From NCBI RefSeq assembly GCF_014648655.1, contig NZ_BMRN01000006.1, positions 188,922-252,921 on the forward strand: a stretch of DNA of 64,000 nt. Direction: 5' to 3'. Position 1 is the first letter of the stretch. Every line of letters starts with the position of its first letter. Below, in pieces: positions 43,060 through 51,029 of this stretch. The position numbers and the translations under genes are program-made. The DNA is from Streptomyces atratus. GTDB lineage: Bacteria > Actinomycetota > Actinomycetes > Streptomycetales > Streptomycetaceae. The notes beneath the pieces are model-generated. The model had not been told where the DNA came from. It saw only the letters and a list, made by a program, of their open reading frames with translations, and ran no database searches.

Positions 43060-44691
43060 ATGGCACCCGAACCCGAAGCAAACGGCGGCGGAGTTTCGGA
43101 TGGCACCGACTCCTGGGGCATCGACGGCGTCGTCGGTGACGGACGTTATCGGATGACCCACCGGCTCGGCCGGGGCGGCATGGCGGAGGTCTTCGCGGCC
43201 GAGGACGTCAGGCTGGGACGGACGGTCGCGGTCAAGCTCCTGCGTTCCGATCTCGCCGAGGACCCGGTCTCCAAGGCCCGGTTCACGCGCGAGGCACAGT
43301 CGGTCGCCGGCCTCAACCACCATGCGATCGTCGCCGTGTACGACTCCGGCGAGGACGTCGTGGGCGGCCAGACCGTCCCCTACATCGTGATGGAGCTCGT
43401 CGAGGGCCGCACCATCCGCGATCTCCTGCTCAATGCCGAGGCCCCGCCGCCCGAGCAGGCGCTGATCATCGTCTCGGGGGTGCTGGAAGCCCTCGCGTAC
43501 TCGCACCAGCACGGCATCGTGCACCGTGACATCAAGCCGGCCAACGTGATCATCACGGACTCCGGCGCGGTCAAGGTGATGGACTTCGGCATCGCCCGTG
43601 CGCTGCACGGTGCGCAGTCGACGATGACCCAGACCGGCATGGTCATGGGCACGCCGCAGTACCTCTCCCCCGAGCAGGCGCTGGGCAAGGCCGTCGACCA
43701 CCGCTCCGACCTGTACGCCACCGGCTGTCTGCTGTACGAACTCCTCGCGCTGCGGCCCCCGTTCACGGGTGAGACGCCGCTCTCCGTGGTGTACCAGCAC
43801 GTTCAGGACATTCCGGTCCCGCCGTCCGAGATCATGAACGCGGTGCCGCCCGAGCTGGACGGGCTCGTCATGCGGTCGCTCGCGAAGGACCCGGATGACC
43901 GGTTCCAGAGCGCCGAGGAGATGCGCGGCCTCGTCCAGTACGGACTGCAGATGCTTCAGGTGCAGGGCGGCCACACGGGTGCGTGGAACACTGGCCCGGT
44001 CGCGATGCACGAAGGCGGACACACCCCGGCCATGGGTATCGCCGGGGGCACGATGGCGATGAGCCACCCGCAGCACGGGGACACCTCGCAGGGCCCGATC
44101 CTGCCGCCGATGAACCCCGACGACGGCGGCTACGAGGGCGGACACCACGGCGGAGGCGGCCGCGGCAAGCTGTGGCTGTTCGTCGTGCTCGCGCTGATCG
44201 CGATCGGGGCCGGTGTCGCCATCGCCGTCAACGCGGCGAACAGCAGCGGCAACCAGCAGGAGAGGACGCCCACGAAGACCTCCAGCTCGCCGGATCCCTC
44301 GAAGAGTCCGTCCGCGCCGAGCGACGAGCAGAGCGAGGAGAGCCGACAGCCGGAGAACTCCACCGGCAACCAGCAGGACACGCGGCCGCAGCAGCCCTAC
44401 ACCCCGCCGGTCACCCCGAGCGAGTCGTCCGAGCCGCCGTCGACCAAGCCGTCCGCACCGGCCACAGGTGGCAGCACCGACGCCGGTACGGGCACGGCCG
44501 ACGGTGGTAGCGGGACAGCTGACGGCGGTACGGGTGCGGCCGACGGTGGTAGCGGGACAGCTGACGGTGGTACGGGTGCGGCCGACGGCGGTACGGGTGC
44601 GGCCGACGGTGGCGCCGCCAGTGGCGCGGCCACCGGGGCCACCACCGGCACGTCTGCGGCGGCCGGCAGCACGGCCGGCACCACCCCTTAG
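43060..44691 (+). CDS. Membrane Ser/Thr kinase with repeat-rich extracellular tail
   Basis: The 543-aa kinase domain spans about 30-300 (GRGGMAEVF, Lys59, HRDIKPAN with Asp157, DFGIAR, GTPQYLSPEQ). A His/Gly-rich linker and TM helix (about 371-391) follow. The extracytoplasmic part has no PASTA domain. It is Ser/Pro/Gln-rich and then carries six 7-residue TGTADGG-type repeats, ending in Ala/Thr-rich sequence. The kinase core is close to that of PknB, so a duplication is likely. The tail may span or contact the cell wall (inference). Confidence 0.92.
   Translation: MAPEPEANGGGVSDGTDSWGIDGVVGDGRYRMTHRLGRGGMAEVFAAEDVRLGRTVAVKLLRSDLAEDPVSKARFTREAQSVAGLNHHAIVAVYDSGEDVVGGQTVPYIVMELVEGRTIRDLLLNAEAPPPEQALIIVSGVLEALAYSHQHGIVHRDIKPANVIITDSGAVKVMDFGIARALHGAQSTMTQTGMVMGTPQYLSPEQALGKAVDHRSDLYATGCLLYELLALRPPFTGETPLSVVYQHVQDIPVPPSEIMNAVPPELDGLVMRSLAKDPDDRFQSAEEMRGLVQYGLQMLQVQGGHTGAWNTGPVAMHEGGHTPAMGIAGGTMAMSHPQHGDTSQGPILPPMNPDDGGYEGGHHGGGGRGKLWLFVVLALIAIGAGVAIAVNAANSSGNQQERTPTKTSSSPDPSKSPSAPSDEQSEESRQPENSTGNQQDTRPQQPYTPPVTPSESSEPPSTKPSAPATGGSTDAGTGTADGGSGTADGGTGAADGGSGTADGGTGAADGGTGAADGGAASGAATGATTGTSAAAGSTAGTTP
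44484..44610 (+). repeat. 21-bp tandem repeats in kinase gene
   Basis: Six in-frame 21-bp units encode [TS]G[TA]ADGG. A 42-bp higher-order unit (GGTGGTAGCGGGACAGCTGA, then a GGTACGGGTGCGGCCGA unit) occurs twice almost unchanged, indicating recent expansion. The copy number is likely to vary between strains. Confidence 0.85.
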
Positions 44692-44699
44692 CCCGGACG

Positions 44700-44733
44700 G
44701 GCGTTCACGGGGCGGCCTCACCCCGTGAACGCC
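44700..44733. terminator. Bidirectional terminator between kinase and APH-like gene
   Basis: Perfect 13-bp arms GGCGTTCACGGGG (44700-44712) and CCCCGTGAACGCC (44721-44733) with an 8-nt loop. The hairpin overlaps the last codons of the leftward gene. Confidence 0.75.
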
Positions 44734-45821
44734 TCGCACACCGCCTCGTACTCACGCGTCCACCAGACCGCCAGGGCCGACACCGCAGGGAACTGCGGGT
44801 CGGCCCTTCGGTCGTGCAGGCAGTACCGCCAGCGCAGTATCCAGAAGTCGTTGAGCCGCTCCCACCACACCCGGTGCACCGCCGCGGCCAGCTCCGCCGC
44901 CCCCGCCCCTGCCGCCCGCCGGTAGGCCCCCGCGTACGCCCGTACCTTTTCCAGCTCCAGCTTCCCGGCCGGCTGGACGAAGAAGATCGCCGCGGCCCGT
45001 ACCGCCTCCTCCGCGCGCGGCTGGACCCCCAGCCGGTCCCAGTCGAGGATCGCGACCGGGTCCGTGCCCCGGTAGAGGACGTTCAGCGGGTGGAAGTCGC
45101 CGTGCACCCAGCCGGTGGCCGGGATGTCGGGGGTGGGCGGCCTGCGGTCGGCGTGCTGTTCCAGCAGGGTGCGCCGCTCCAGGAGGCGGTGCTCGGCCAG
45201 TTCGTCGAAGGAGTCCCGGGGGCGGCGCCCGCGCGCGGCCGCCAGCAGGTCGTCGATCAGCGCGAAGGTGTCGGCGGGGTCGGGGCTCCGGTAGCCGCCG
45301 GGCCGCCCCGCGAGCCCGGTGCCCGCCTCCATGACCTGTTCGAGCCCGGTGTGCACGGCCCCGAGCAGCGCTCCGAGCCGTTGCGACTGGGCAGTGGTGA
45401 GCTGGGCGCCGGCCCGGTGCAGTCCGTCGACCCAGGGGTGCAGGGCGTAGCACCGGCCGTCGATCTCCGTGACCGTGTCGCCCTCGGTGTCCTGCACGGG
45501 CGGCGCGACGGGCACGCCGAGTGACTGCAGCCGCTGGGTGGCGCGGTGCTGGCGGACGATCGTGGCGCGGTCGCCGGTGGAGTCGTCGAGGTGGTGCTTG
45601 AGGAAGTAGGAGCCGCGGGTGGTGGAGACGCGGTAGCCGTGGTTGAGCAGGCCCTGGGTGACGGGCTTGCAGGTGAGCGGCTCACCGGCATCCGGGTAAT
45701 GGCGCAGCACCTCGTCCACCGGAGGAACGGGCGGACGGGGCACAGCCGAACGGGGCACGGACGAGCACAGCACCTCGCCGGCCGACGGAGCAGACGGAAG
45801 GGTTACAGATGAGCGCGGCAC
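44718..45821 (-). CDS. Aminoglycoside phosphotransferase (APH)-family kinase-like protein
   Basis: The 367-aa APH/choline-kinase fold protein has the Brenner motif VHGDFHPLNVLY, with catalytic Asp and metal Asn, and the metal-binding ILDWDRLG. An N-terminal extension of about 35 residues precedes the fold; GTG 45821 is used, but a start nearer VPPVDEVLRHYP is possible. The family phosphorylates small molecules (antibiotics, homoserine, sugars). Nothing here identifies the substrate, and resistance should not be assumed. Confidence 0.8.
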   Translation of the reverse strand: MPRSSVTLPSAPSAGEVLCSSVPRSAVPRPPVPPVDEVLRHYPDAGEPLTCKPVTQGLLNHGYRVSTTRGSYFLKHHLDDSTGDRATIVRQHRATQRLQSLGVPVAPPVQDTEGDTVTEIDGRCYALHPWVDGLHRAGAQLTTAQSQRLGALLGAVHTGLEQVMEAGTGLAGRPGGYRSPDPADTFALIDDLLAAARGRRPRDSFDELAEHRLLERRTLLEQHADRRPPTPDIPATGWVHGDFHPLNVLYRGTDPVAILDWDRLGVQPRAEEAVRAAAIFFVQPAGKLELEKVRAYAGAYRRAAGAGAAELAAAVHRVWWERLNDFWILRWRYCLHDRRADPQFPAVSALAVWWTREYEAVCEAFTG

Positions 45822-45836
45822 TCGCCAGATGTTAGA

Positions 45837-46265
45837 TCACGCTGCGTTGCGGATCGGTTGACTTGCGTGGAAGCCCAGAGTGTGCGCAGAGACGAAGTGC
45901 GGGTCGACCCCCAGATAGGCCGGGGCGAACGGCTCCCCGTTCACCTGGACGGGGGCGGCGCCGAAGCGCTCCCGCTGTTCGGGGGTCGGGTGCACGATCT
46001 CGGCGGGGCCGGTGAACTGCACGGACCACAGCTCGCCGTCGCCCCCCGAGGGCGCGGCGTTGAAGTTGTCCGCTCCGTACGCCACGACCGTGCCGTCGCA
46101 GGCCTCGTGGTAGCCGAGGCCGCTGTGCATCCGCAGGACGACGCGGCCGTCGACCACGATGTGGCGGGCGACCGCCAGTATCGGGAGGGCCCGCATGCTC
46201 GTCGCCAGCCGGCCGTAGCGGACGCGGCCGAGCAGTTCGATCGCGTGGAGTTCCTCAGAGGGCAT
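45837..46265 (-). CDS. Pyridoxamine 5'-phosphate oxidase (PNPOx)-like flavin protein
   Basis: The 142-aa split-barrel protein (MPSEELHAIELLGRVRYGRLATSM... ALPILAVARHIVVDG) belongs to the PNPOx-like group that binds FMN or F420 and reduces small molecules. ATG 46265 has GGAG-rich sequence (GGAGAGTGGAGAGC) upstream. The reading from 46373 is rejected. The upstream hairpin contains a near-perfect DevR/DosR half-site pair, and a DevR-like regulator gene follows upstream on the same strand, so control by that regulator is possible. Confidence 0.85.
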   Translation of the reverse strand: MPSEELHAIELLGRVRYGRLATSMRALPILAVARHIVVDGRVVLRMHSGLGYHEACDGTVVAYGADNFNAAPSGGDGELWSVQFTGPAEIVHPTPEQRERFGAAPVQVNGEPFAPAYLGVDPHFVSAHTLGFHASQPIRNAA

Positions 46266-46303
46266 GCTCTCCACTCTCCGCCACCGGGGAGGCCGTAAAA
46301 AGA

Positions 46304-46362
46304 GGCCGCGGCCCCAGGTGGGCCGGGACCAAAGTCCCGAAAGATCACCGAGGGCCGCGGCC
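46304..46362 (-). terminator. Terminator-like nested hairpin containing a DevR-box-like core
   Basis: Outer 11-bp arms GGCCGCGGCCC (46304-46314) and GGGCCGCGGCC (46352-46362) enclose GGGACCAAAGTCCC (46325-46338). On the minus strand the outer stem is followed by TCTTTTT, the form of an intrinsic terminator for the response-regulator gene. The inner 14-mer matches the DevR/DosR core GGGACTWWAGTCCC at all but one base. Either function, or both, could apply. Confidence 0.65.
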
Positions 46363-46432
46363 GCCCCGTGCACGTTCCGGCCCTGTCGCCACGCGGCGCT
46401 CAGCCCCTCCCAGCACTGTCACCACACAGCGC

Positions 46433-47107
46433 TCAGCCCTTCTCCGCCTGCAGCCTGGCCACGTACGCGGCGGCCTGCGAGCGTCGTTCCATGCCCAGCT
46501 TGGAGAGCAGACTGGAGACATAATTCTTGATCGTCTTCTCGGCGAGGTGCAGCCGCTCGCCGATCACCCGGTTCGTCAGCCCCTCCCCGATCAGATCGAG
46601 GATCTTGCGCTCCTGATCGGTGAGACCGGCGAGCTTGTCCTCACCCCGGCCCTTCTTGCCGTCGCGCAGCCGCTCCAGCACCCGGGCGGTCGCCACCGGG
46701 TCCAGCAGCGACTTCCCGGCCGCCACGTCCCGTACCGCGTTCAGCAGTTCGTTGCCGCGGATCGCCTTCAGTACGTATCCCGACGCGCCCGCCATGATCG
46801 CGTCGAAGAGCGCCTCGTCATCGGCGTACGAGGTCAGCATCAGGCATTTGATGTTCTCGTCCCGGGAACGGACCTCCCGGCAGACCTCCACCCCGCTCCC
46901 GTCCGGCAGCCGCACATCGAGCACCGCCACATCGGGCCGGGTCGCGGGGATACGGACCAGTGCGTCCGCCGCCGTGGCGGCCTCGCCCACGACCTCGATG
47001 TCGTCCTCGACCGAGAGCAATTCATGGACTCCGCGCCGGACGACTTCGTGGTCGTCCAGCAGAAAAACGGTGATTTTTCCTTGTTCGCGCACAAAACGCA
47101 GTCTCAC
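46433..47107 (-). CDS. NarL/LuxR-type response regulator, DevR/DosR-like
   Basis: The 224-aa product has a receiver domain with acidic pocket (LLDDHE), phospho-acceptor Asp64 (VLDVRLPDG), Thr92 and Lys114. The LuxR HTH follows (GLTDQERKILDLIGEGLTNR, LAEKTIKNYVSSLLSKLGMERRSQAA). The whole length aligns closely by eye with mycobacterial DevR/DosR, including the recognition helix. GTG 47107 has AGAGG 7 nt upstream; GTG 47092 is the alternative. No sensor kinase gene adjoins, so it is an orphan here. Hypoxia or redox control is inferred from similarity. Confidence 0.9.
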   Translation of the reverse strand: MRLRFVREQGKITVFLLDDHEVVRRGVHELLSVEDDIEVVGEAATAADALVRIPATRPDVAVLDVRLPDGSGVEVCREVRSRDENIKCLMLTSYADDEALFDAIMAGASGYVLKAIRGNELLNAVRDVAAGKSLLDPVATARVLERLRDGKKGRGEDKLAGLTDQERKILDLIGEGLTNRVIGERLHLAEKTIKNYVSSLLSKLGMERRSQAAAYVARLQAEKG

Positions 47108-47432
47108 ACACTCGCCTCTTCCCTGCCGCCGAACGGCGGGATAACGTGCCGTTGTTCCGGCGGCCTGCGAGGCTGTTCCCGGTGCTGTGACCAGCGAGAG
47201 TTCCCGACTTTTTCGATTTACTTGGAAATCCAAGCAAAATCGCAGGTCAGATAGGGTTTCGCAGTTATGCGGCGTACTGGGTAACGTGCTTTTGGCAGGG
47301 CGCTCGCCGGGGCACCTGTCACGCCTGTTCCCGGACCGAGCGGCACCCACCCCGTGCACGGGTACGGACACAGGCGAGCCGCACTGGCTTCCCGGCAGAC
47401 CCCGGGGGCCGGACCGACGGAGGAGCACGTAC
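47108..47432. other. Divergent promoter region: response regulator / second bkd operon
   Basis: This 325-bp gap must carry both divergent promoters. Apart from the AT-rich palindrome at 47214-47242 and the ribosome-binding site before 47433, I see no gene or RNA structure in it. Confidence 0.5.
47214..47242. promoter_or_regulatory. AT-rich extended palindrome upstream of second bkd operon
   Basis: The core CTTGGA-AA-TCCAAG (47221-47234) is flanked by CGATTT and AAAATCG, so the symmetry extends to about 29 bp. It stands out from the GC-rich background and is a good operator candidate for the divergent genes. Confidence 0.65.
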
Positions 47433-48614
47433 GTGACCGTGGAGAGCACTGCCGCGCGCAAACCGCGACGCAGCAGCAAGCGGACCAGCGCCGTGAAAAC
47501 ACCCGCTAAGACGCCCGCCAAGACGCGACAGAGTTCCGAGCCCGAGCTCGTGCAACTGCTGACGCCCGAGGGCGAGCGGGTGGAGCATCCGGACTACCAG
47601 ATCGACCTGACCGCCGAAGAGCTGCGCGGTCTGTACCGGGACATGGTCCTGACCCGCCGCTTCGACGCCGAGGCCACCGCCCTGCAGCGTCAGGGCGAGC
47701 TGGGCCTGTGGGCCTCGCTGCTCGGCCAGGAGGCCGCCCAGATCGGCTCCGGCCGGGCCCTGCGCGACGACGACTACGTCTTCCCGACCTACCGCGAGCA
47801 CGGCGTCGCCTGGTGCCGGGGCGTCGACCCGACCAATCTGCTCGGGATGTTCCGCGGTGTGAACCACGGCGGTTGGGACCCGAACACCAACAATTTCCAC
47901 CTGTACACGATCGTCATCGGCTCGCAGACCCTGCACGCCACCGGCTACGCCATGGGCGTCGCCAAGGACGGCGCGGACTCGGCCGTGATCGCGTACTTCG
48001 GCGACGGTGCCTCCAGCCAGGGAGACGTCGCCGAGTCCTTCACGTTCTCCGCGGTCTACAACGCCCCGGTCGTCTTCTTCTGCCAGAACAACCAGTGGGC
48101 GATCTCCGAGCCGACCGAGAAGCAGACCCGCGTCCCGCTCTACCAGCGCGCGCAGGGCTTCGGCTTCCCCGGCGTCCGGGTCGACGGCAACGACGTACTG
48201 GCCTGTCTGGCCGTCACCAGGTCGGCGCTGGAGCGGGCCCGCCGGGGTGAAGGACCCACCCTCGTCGAGGCGTTCACCTACCGGATGGGCGCGCACACCA
48301 CCTCCGACGACCCGACGAAGTACCGGGCGGACGAGGAGCGGGCCGCCTGGGAGGCCAAGGACCCGATCCTGCGGCTGCGCACGTACCTGGAGAAGGAGGG
48401 CGCCGCCGACGAGGCGTTCTTCACCGCGCTGGACGAGGAGAGCGAGGCCCTCGGCAAGCGGGTGCGCGAGGTGGTGCGGGCGATGCCCGATCCGGACCCG
48501 ATGGCGATCTTCGACAACGTCTACGCGGACGGGAACCCGCTCGTCGACGAGGAGCGCGCCCAGTTCGCCGCCTACCAGGCATCGTTCGCAGACACCGCCG
48601 AGGAGGGCAAGTAG
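47433..48614 (+). CDS. bkdA: Branched-chain 2-oxoacid dehydrogenase E1 alpha subunit (copy 2)
   Basis: The 393-aa E1 alpha subunit starts at GTG 47433 with GGAGGAG about 9 nt upstream. A Lys/Thr-rich N-terminal tail (RSSKRTSAVKTPAKTPAKT) contains a short repeat. The enzyme follows: YRDMVLTRRFDAEATALQRQ, the ThDP motif GDGASSQGD to QNN, and YRMGAHTTSDDPTKYR. A pyruvate dehydrogenase role cannot be excluded from sequence alone, but the alpha/beta/E2 layout and similarity to copy 1 favour branched-chain substrates. Confidence 0.91.
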   Translation: MTVESTAARKPRRSSKRTSAVKTPAKTPAKTRQSSEPELVQLLTPEGERVEHPDYQIDLTAEELRGLYRDMVLTRRFDAEATALQRQGELGLWASLLGQEAAQIGSGRALRDDDYVFPTYREHGVAWCRGVDPTNLLGMFRGVNHGGWDPNTNNFHLYTIVIGSQTLHATGYAMGVAKDGADSAVIAYFGDGASSQGDVAESFTFSAVYNAPVVFFCQNNQWAISEPTEKQTRVPLYQRAQGFGFPGVRVDGNDVLACLAVTRSALERARRGEGPTLVEAFTYRMGAHTTSDDPTKYRADEERAAWEAKDPILRLRTYLEKEGAADEAFFTALDEESEALGKRVREVVRAMPDPDPMAIFDNVYADGNPLVDEERAQFAAYQASFADTAEEGK

Positions 48615-48616
48615 CC

Positions 48617-49597
48617 ATGGCCATGGAAAAGATGTCCATTGCGAAGGCTCTCAACGAGTCGCTGCGCAAGGCCCTCGACACCGACCCCAAGGTCCTCATC
48701 ATGGGTGAGGACGTCGGCAAGCTGGGCGGGGTCTTCCGGATCACCGACGGACTCCAGAAGGACTTCGGCGAGGACCGGGTCATCGACACCCCGCTCGCCG
48801 AGTCCGGCATCGTCGGTACGGCGATCGGCCTGGCCCTGCGCGGCTACCGGCCCATCGTGGAGATCCAGTTCGACGGCTTCGTCTTCCCCGCGTACGACCA
48901 GATCGTCACGCAGCTCGCGAAGATGCACGCCCGGGCGCTCGGCAAGATCAAGCTGCCGGTCGTCGTGCGGATTCCGTACGGCGGCGGCATCGGCGCCGTC
49001 GAGCACCACAGCGAGTCCCCCGAGGCCCTGTTCGCGCACGTCGCGGGCCTGAAGGTGGTCTCGCCCTCGAACGCGAGCGACGCCTACTGGATGATGCAGC
49101 AGGCCGTCCAGAGCGACGACCCGATCATCTTCTTCGAGCCGAAGCGCCGCTACTGGGACAAGGGTGAGGTCGAGACCGACTCCATCCCCGGCCCGCTGCA
49201 CCGTGCCTCGGTGGCGCGTACGGGCTCCGACCTCACGCTCGTCGCGTACGGCCCGATGGTGAAGGTCTGCCTGGAAGCGGCCGCGGCTGCCCAGGAGGAG
49301 GGCAAGTCGATCGAGGTCCTGGACCTGCGTTCGATGTCTCCGATCGACTTCGACACCATCCAGACCTCGGTCGAGAAGACCGGCCGGCTGGTCGTGGTCC
49401 ACGAGGCGCCGGTGTTCTACGGCTCCGGGGCCGAGATCGCCGCCCGGATCACCGAGCGCTGCTTCTACCACCTGGAAGCACCGGTGCTGAGGGTCGGCGG
49501 CTATCACGCCCCGTACCCGCCGGCGCGGCTGGAGGACGAGTACCTGCCGGGTCTCGACCGTGTGCTCGACGCCGTCGACCGCTCGCTGGCGTACTGA
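48617..49597 (+). CDS. bkdB: Branched-chain 2-oxoacid dehydrogenase E1 beta subunit (copy 2)
   Basis: The 326-aa E1 beta subunit is 2 bp after the alpha gene. Conserved blocks match copy 1: MGEDVGKLGGVFRITDGL, PYGGGIGAVEHHSES and FEPKRRYW. ATG 48617 (MAMEKMS) or ATG 48623 could be used. It lacks the N-terminal extension of the copy 1 subunit. Confidence 0.93.
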   Translation: MAMEKMSIAKALNESLRKALDTDPKVLIMGEDVGKLGGVFRITDGLQKDFGEDRVIDTPLAESGIVGTAIGLALRGYRPIVEIQFDGFVFPAYDQIVTQLAKMHARALGKIKLPVVVRIPYGGGIGAVEHHSESPEALFAHVAGLKVVSPSNASDAYWMMQQAVQSDDPIIFFEPKRRYWDKGEVETDSIPGPLHRASVARTGSDLTLVAYGPMVKVCLEAAAAAQEEGKSIEVLDLRSMSPIDFDTIQTSVEKTGRLVVVHEAPVFYGSGAEIAARITERCFYHLEAPVLRVGGYHAPYPPARLEDEYLPGLDRVLDAVDRSLAY

Positions 49598-49607
49598 GGA
49601 CTGGGGC

Positions 49608-51029
49608 GTGACAACGATGAACGACACTTCCAACGCTGCTCGCTTCCGTGAGTTCAAGATGCCCGACGTGGGCGAGGGACTGACCGAGGCCGAGATCCTC
49701 AAGTGGTACGTCCAGCCCGGCGACACCGTCACCGACGGCCAGGTCGTGTGCGAGGTCGAGACGGCGAAGGCGGCCGTGGAGCTGCCGATCCCGTTCGACG
49801 GCGTGGTGCACGAGCTGCGCTTCCCCGAGGGCACGACGGTCGACGTCGGCCAGGTGATCATCGCGGTGGACGTGGCCCCGGGCAGCGGTGACGCGGTGCC
49901 GGCCCCGGCGGCCGAACCCGCCCCGGTTGCTCAGCCCGAACCGGAGCCCGAGGCCCCGAAGGGCCGCCAGCCGGTCCTGGTCGGCTACGGCGTCTCCGAG
50001 AGCTCGACCAAGCGACGGGCCCGCAAGGGCACGGCCGCTGCCGCGACGGCTGCCGCGACGGCGATCCAGAGCGAGATGAACGGCCACGCCACCGTCGTCC
50101 CGGAGAGCCGGCCGCTGGCCAAGCCGCCGGTCCGCAAGCTGGCCAAGGACCTGGGCATCGACCTGGCGACGGTCGTCCCGACCGGCGAGGGCGGCATCAT
50201 CACCCGCGAGGACGTGCACGCGGCGGCCAAGCCCGTACCGGCACAGGCCCCCGCGCCGATCGCCGCTCCGGTGGCGACCGCCCCCGCTCCCGAGGCCCCG
50301 GCTCCGGCCGTGGTCACCACGGTGGGCGCCCGCGAGACCCGCATCCCGGTCAAGGGTGTACGGAAGGCCATCGCCCAGGCGATGGTCGGCAGCGCGTTCA
50401 CGGCTCCGCACGTCACCGAGTTCGTCACCGTCGACGTGACGCGCACGATGAAGCTGGTGGCGGAGCTCAAGGAGGACAAGGACATGGCGGGGGTGCGGGT
50501 CAACCCGCTCCTGATCATCGCCAAGGCCCTCCTCGTCGCGATCAAGCGGAACCCGGAGGTCAACGCCGCCTGGGACGAGGCGAACCAGGAGATCGTGCAG
50601 AAGCACTACGTCAACCTGGGCATCGCCGCCGCCACCCCGCGCGGACTGATCGTCCCGAACATCAAGGACGCGCACGAGCAGACGCTCCCGCAACTGGCCG
50701 CGTCCCTGGGCGAGCTGGTCTCCACGGCCCGCGAGGGCAAGACCTCCCCGGCCGCGATGGCGGGCGGCACGGTGACCATCACCAACGTCGGCGTCTTCGG
50801 CGTCGACACGGGCACGCCGATCCTGAACCCGGGCGAGTCCGCGATCCTCGCGGTCGGTGCGATCAAGCTCCAGCCGTGGGTCCACAAGGGCAAGGTGAAG
50901 CCCCGCCAGGTGACCACGCTGGCCCTGTCGTTCGACCACCGCCTGGTCGACGGCGAGCTCGGCTCCAAGGTCCTGGCGGACGTCGCCGCGATCCTGGAAC
51001 AGCCGAAGCGCCTGATCACCTGGGCGTAG
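49608..51029 (+). CDS. bkdC: Branched-chain 2-oxoacid dehydrogenase E2 acyltransferase (copy 2)
   Basis: E2 of 473 aa from GTG 49608 (AGGA about 8 nt upstream); ATG 49617 is the alternative. The lipoyl domain carries Lys54 (VETAKAAVEL). A Pro/Ala/Glu linker is followed by the peripheral-subunit-binding domain (PPVRKLAKDLGIDLATVVPTG), a second Ala/Pro linker and the catalytic domain with FDHRLVDGELG. Its 3' end overlaps the convergent ATPase gene by 14 bp. Confidence 0.93.
   Translation: MTTMNDTSNAARFREFKMPDVGEGLTEAEILKWYVQPGDTVTDGQVVCEVETAKAAVELPIPFDGVVHELRFPEGTTVDVGQVIIAVDVAPGSGDAVPAPAAEPAPVAQPEPEPEAPKGRQPVLVGYGVSESSTKRRARKGTAAAATAAATAIQSEMNGHATVVPESRPLAKPPVRKLAKDLGIDLATVVPTGEGGIITREDVHAAAKPVPAQAPAPIAAPVATAPAPEAPAPAVVTTVGARETRIPVKGVRKAIAQAMVGSAFTAPHVTEFVTVDVTRTMKLVAELKEDKDMAGVRVNPLLIIAKALLVAIKRNPEVNAAWDEANQEIVQKHYVNLGIAAATPRGLIVPNIKDAHEQTLPQLAASLGELVSTAREGKTSPAAMAGGTVTITNVGVFGVDTGTPILNPGESAILAVGAIKLQPWVHKGKVKPRQVTTLALSFDHRLVDGELGSKVLADVAAILEQPKRLITWA

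Noticed and set aside
44484..44610. CRISPR-like repeat array
   Set aside because: The units are contiguous, 21 bp, in frame and without spacers, so this is a protein-coding tandem repeat.
44718..45821. Antibiotic-resistance gene call for the APH-like protein
   Set aside because: APH fold alone covers many metabolic kinases; no antibiotic-specific signature or resistance context is visible.
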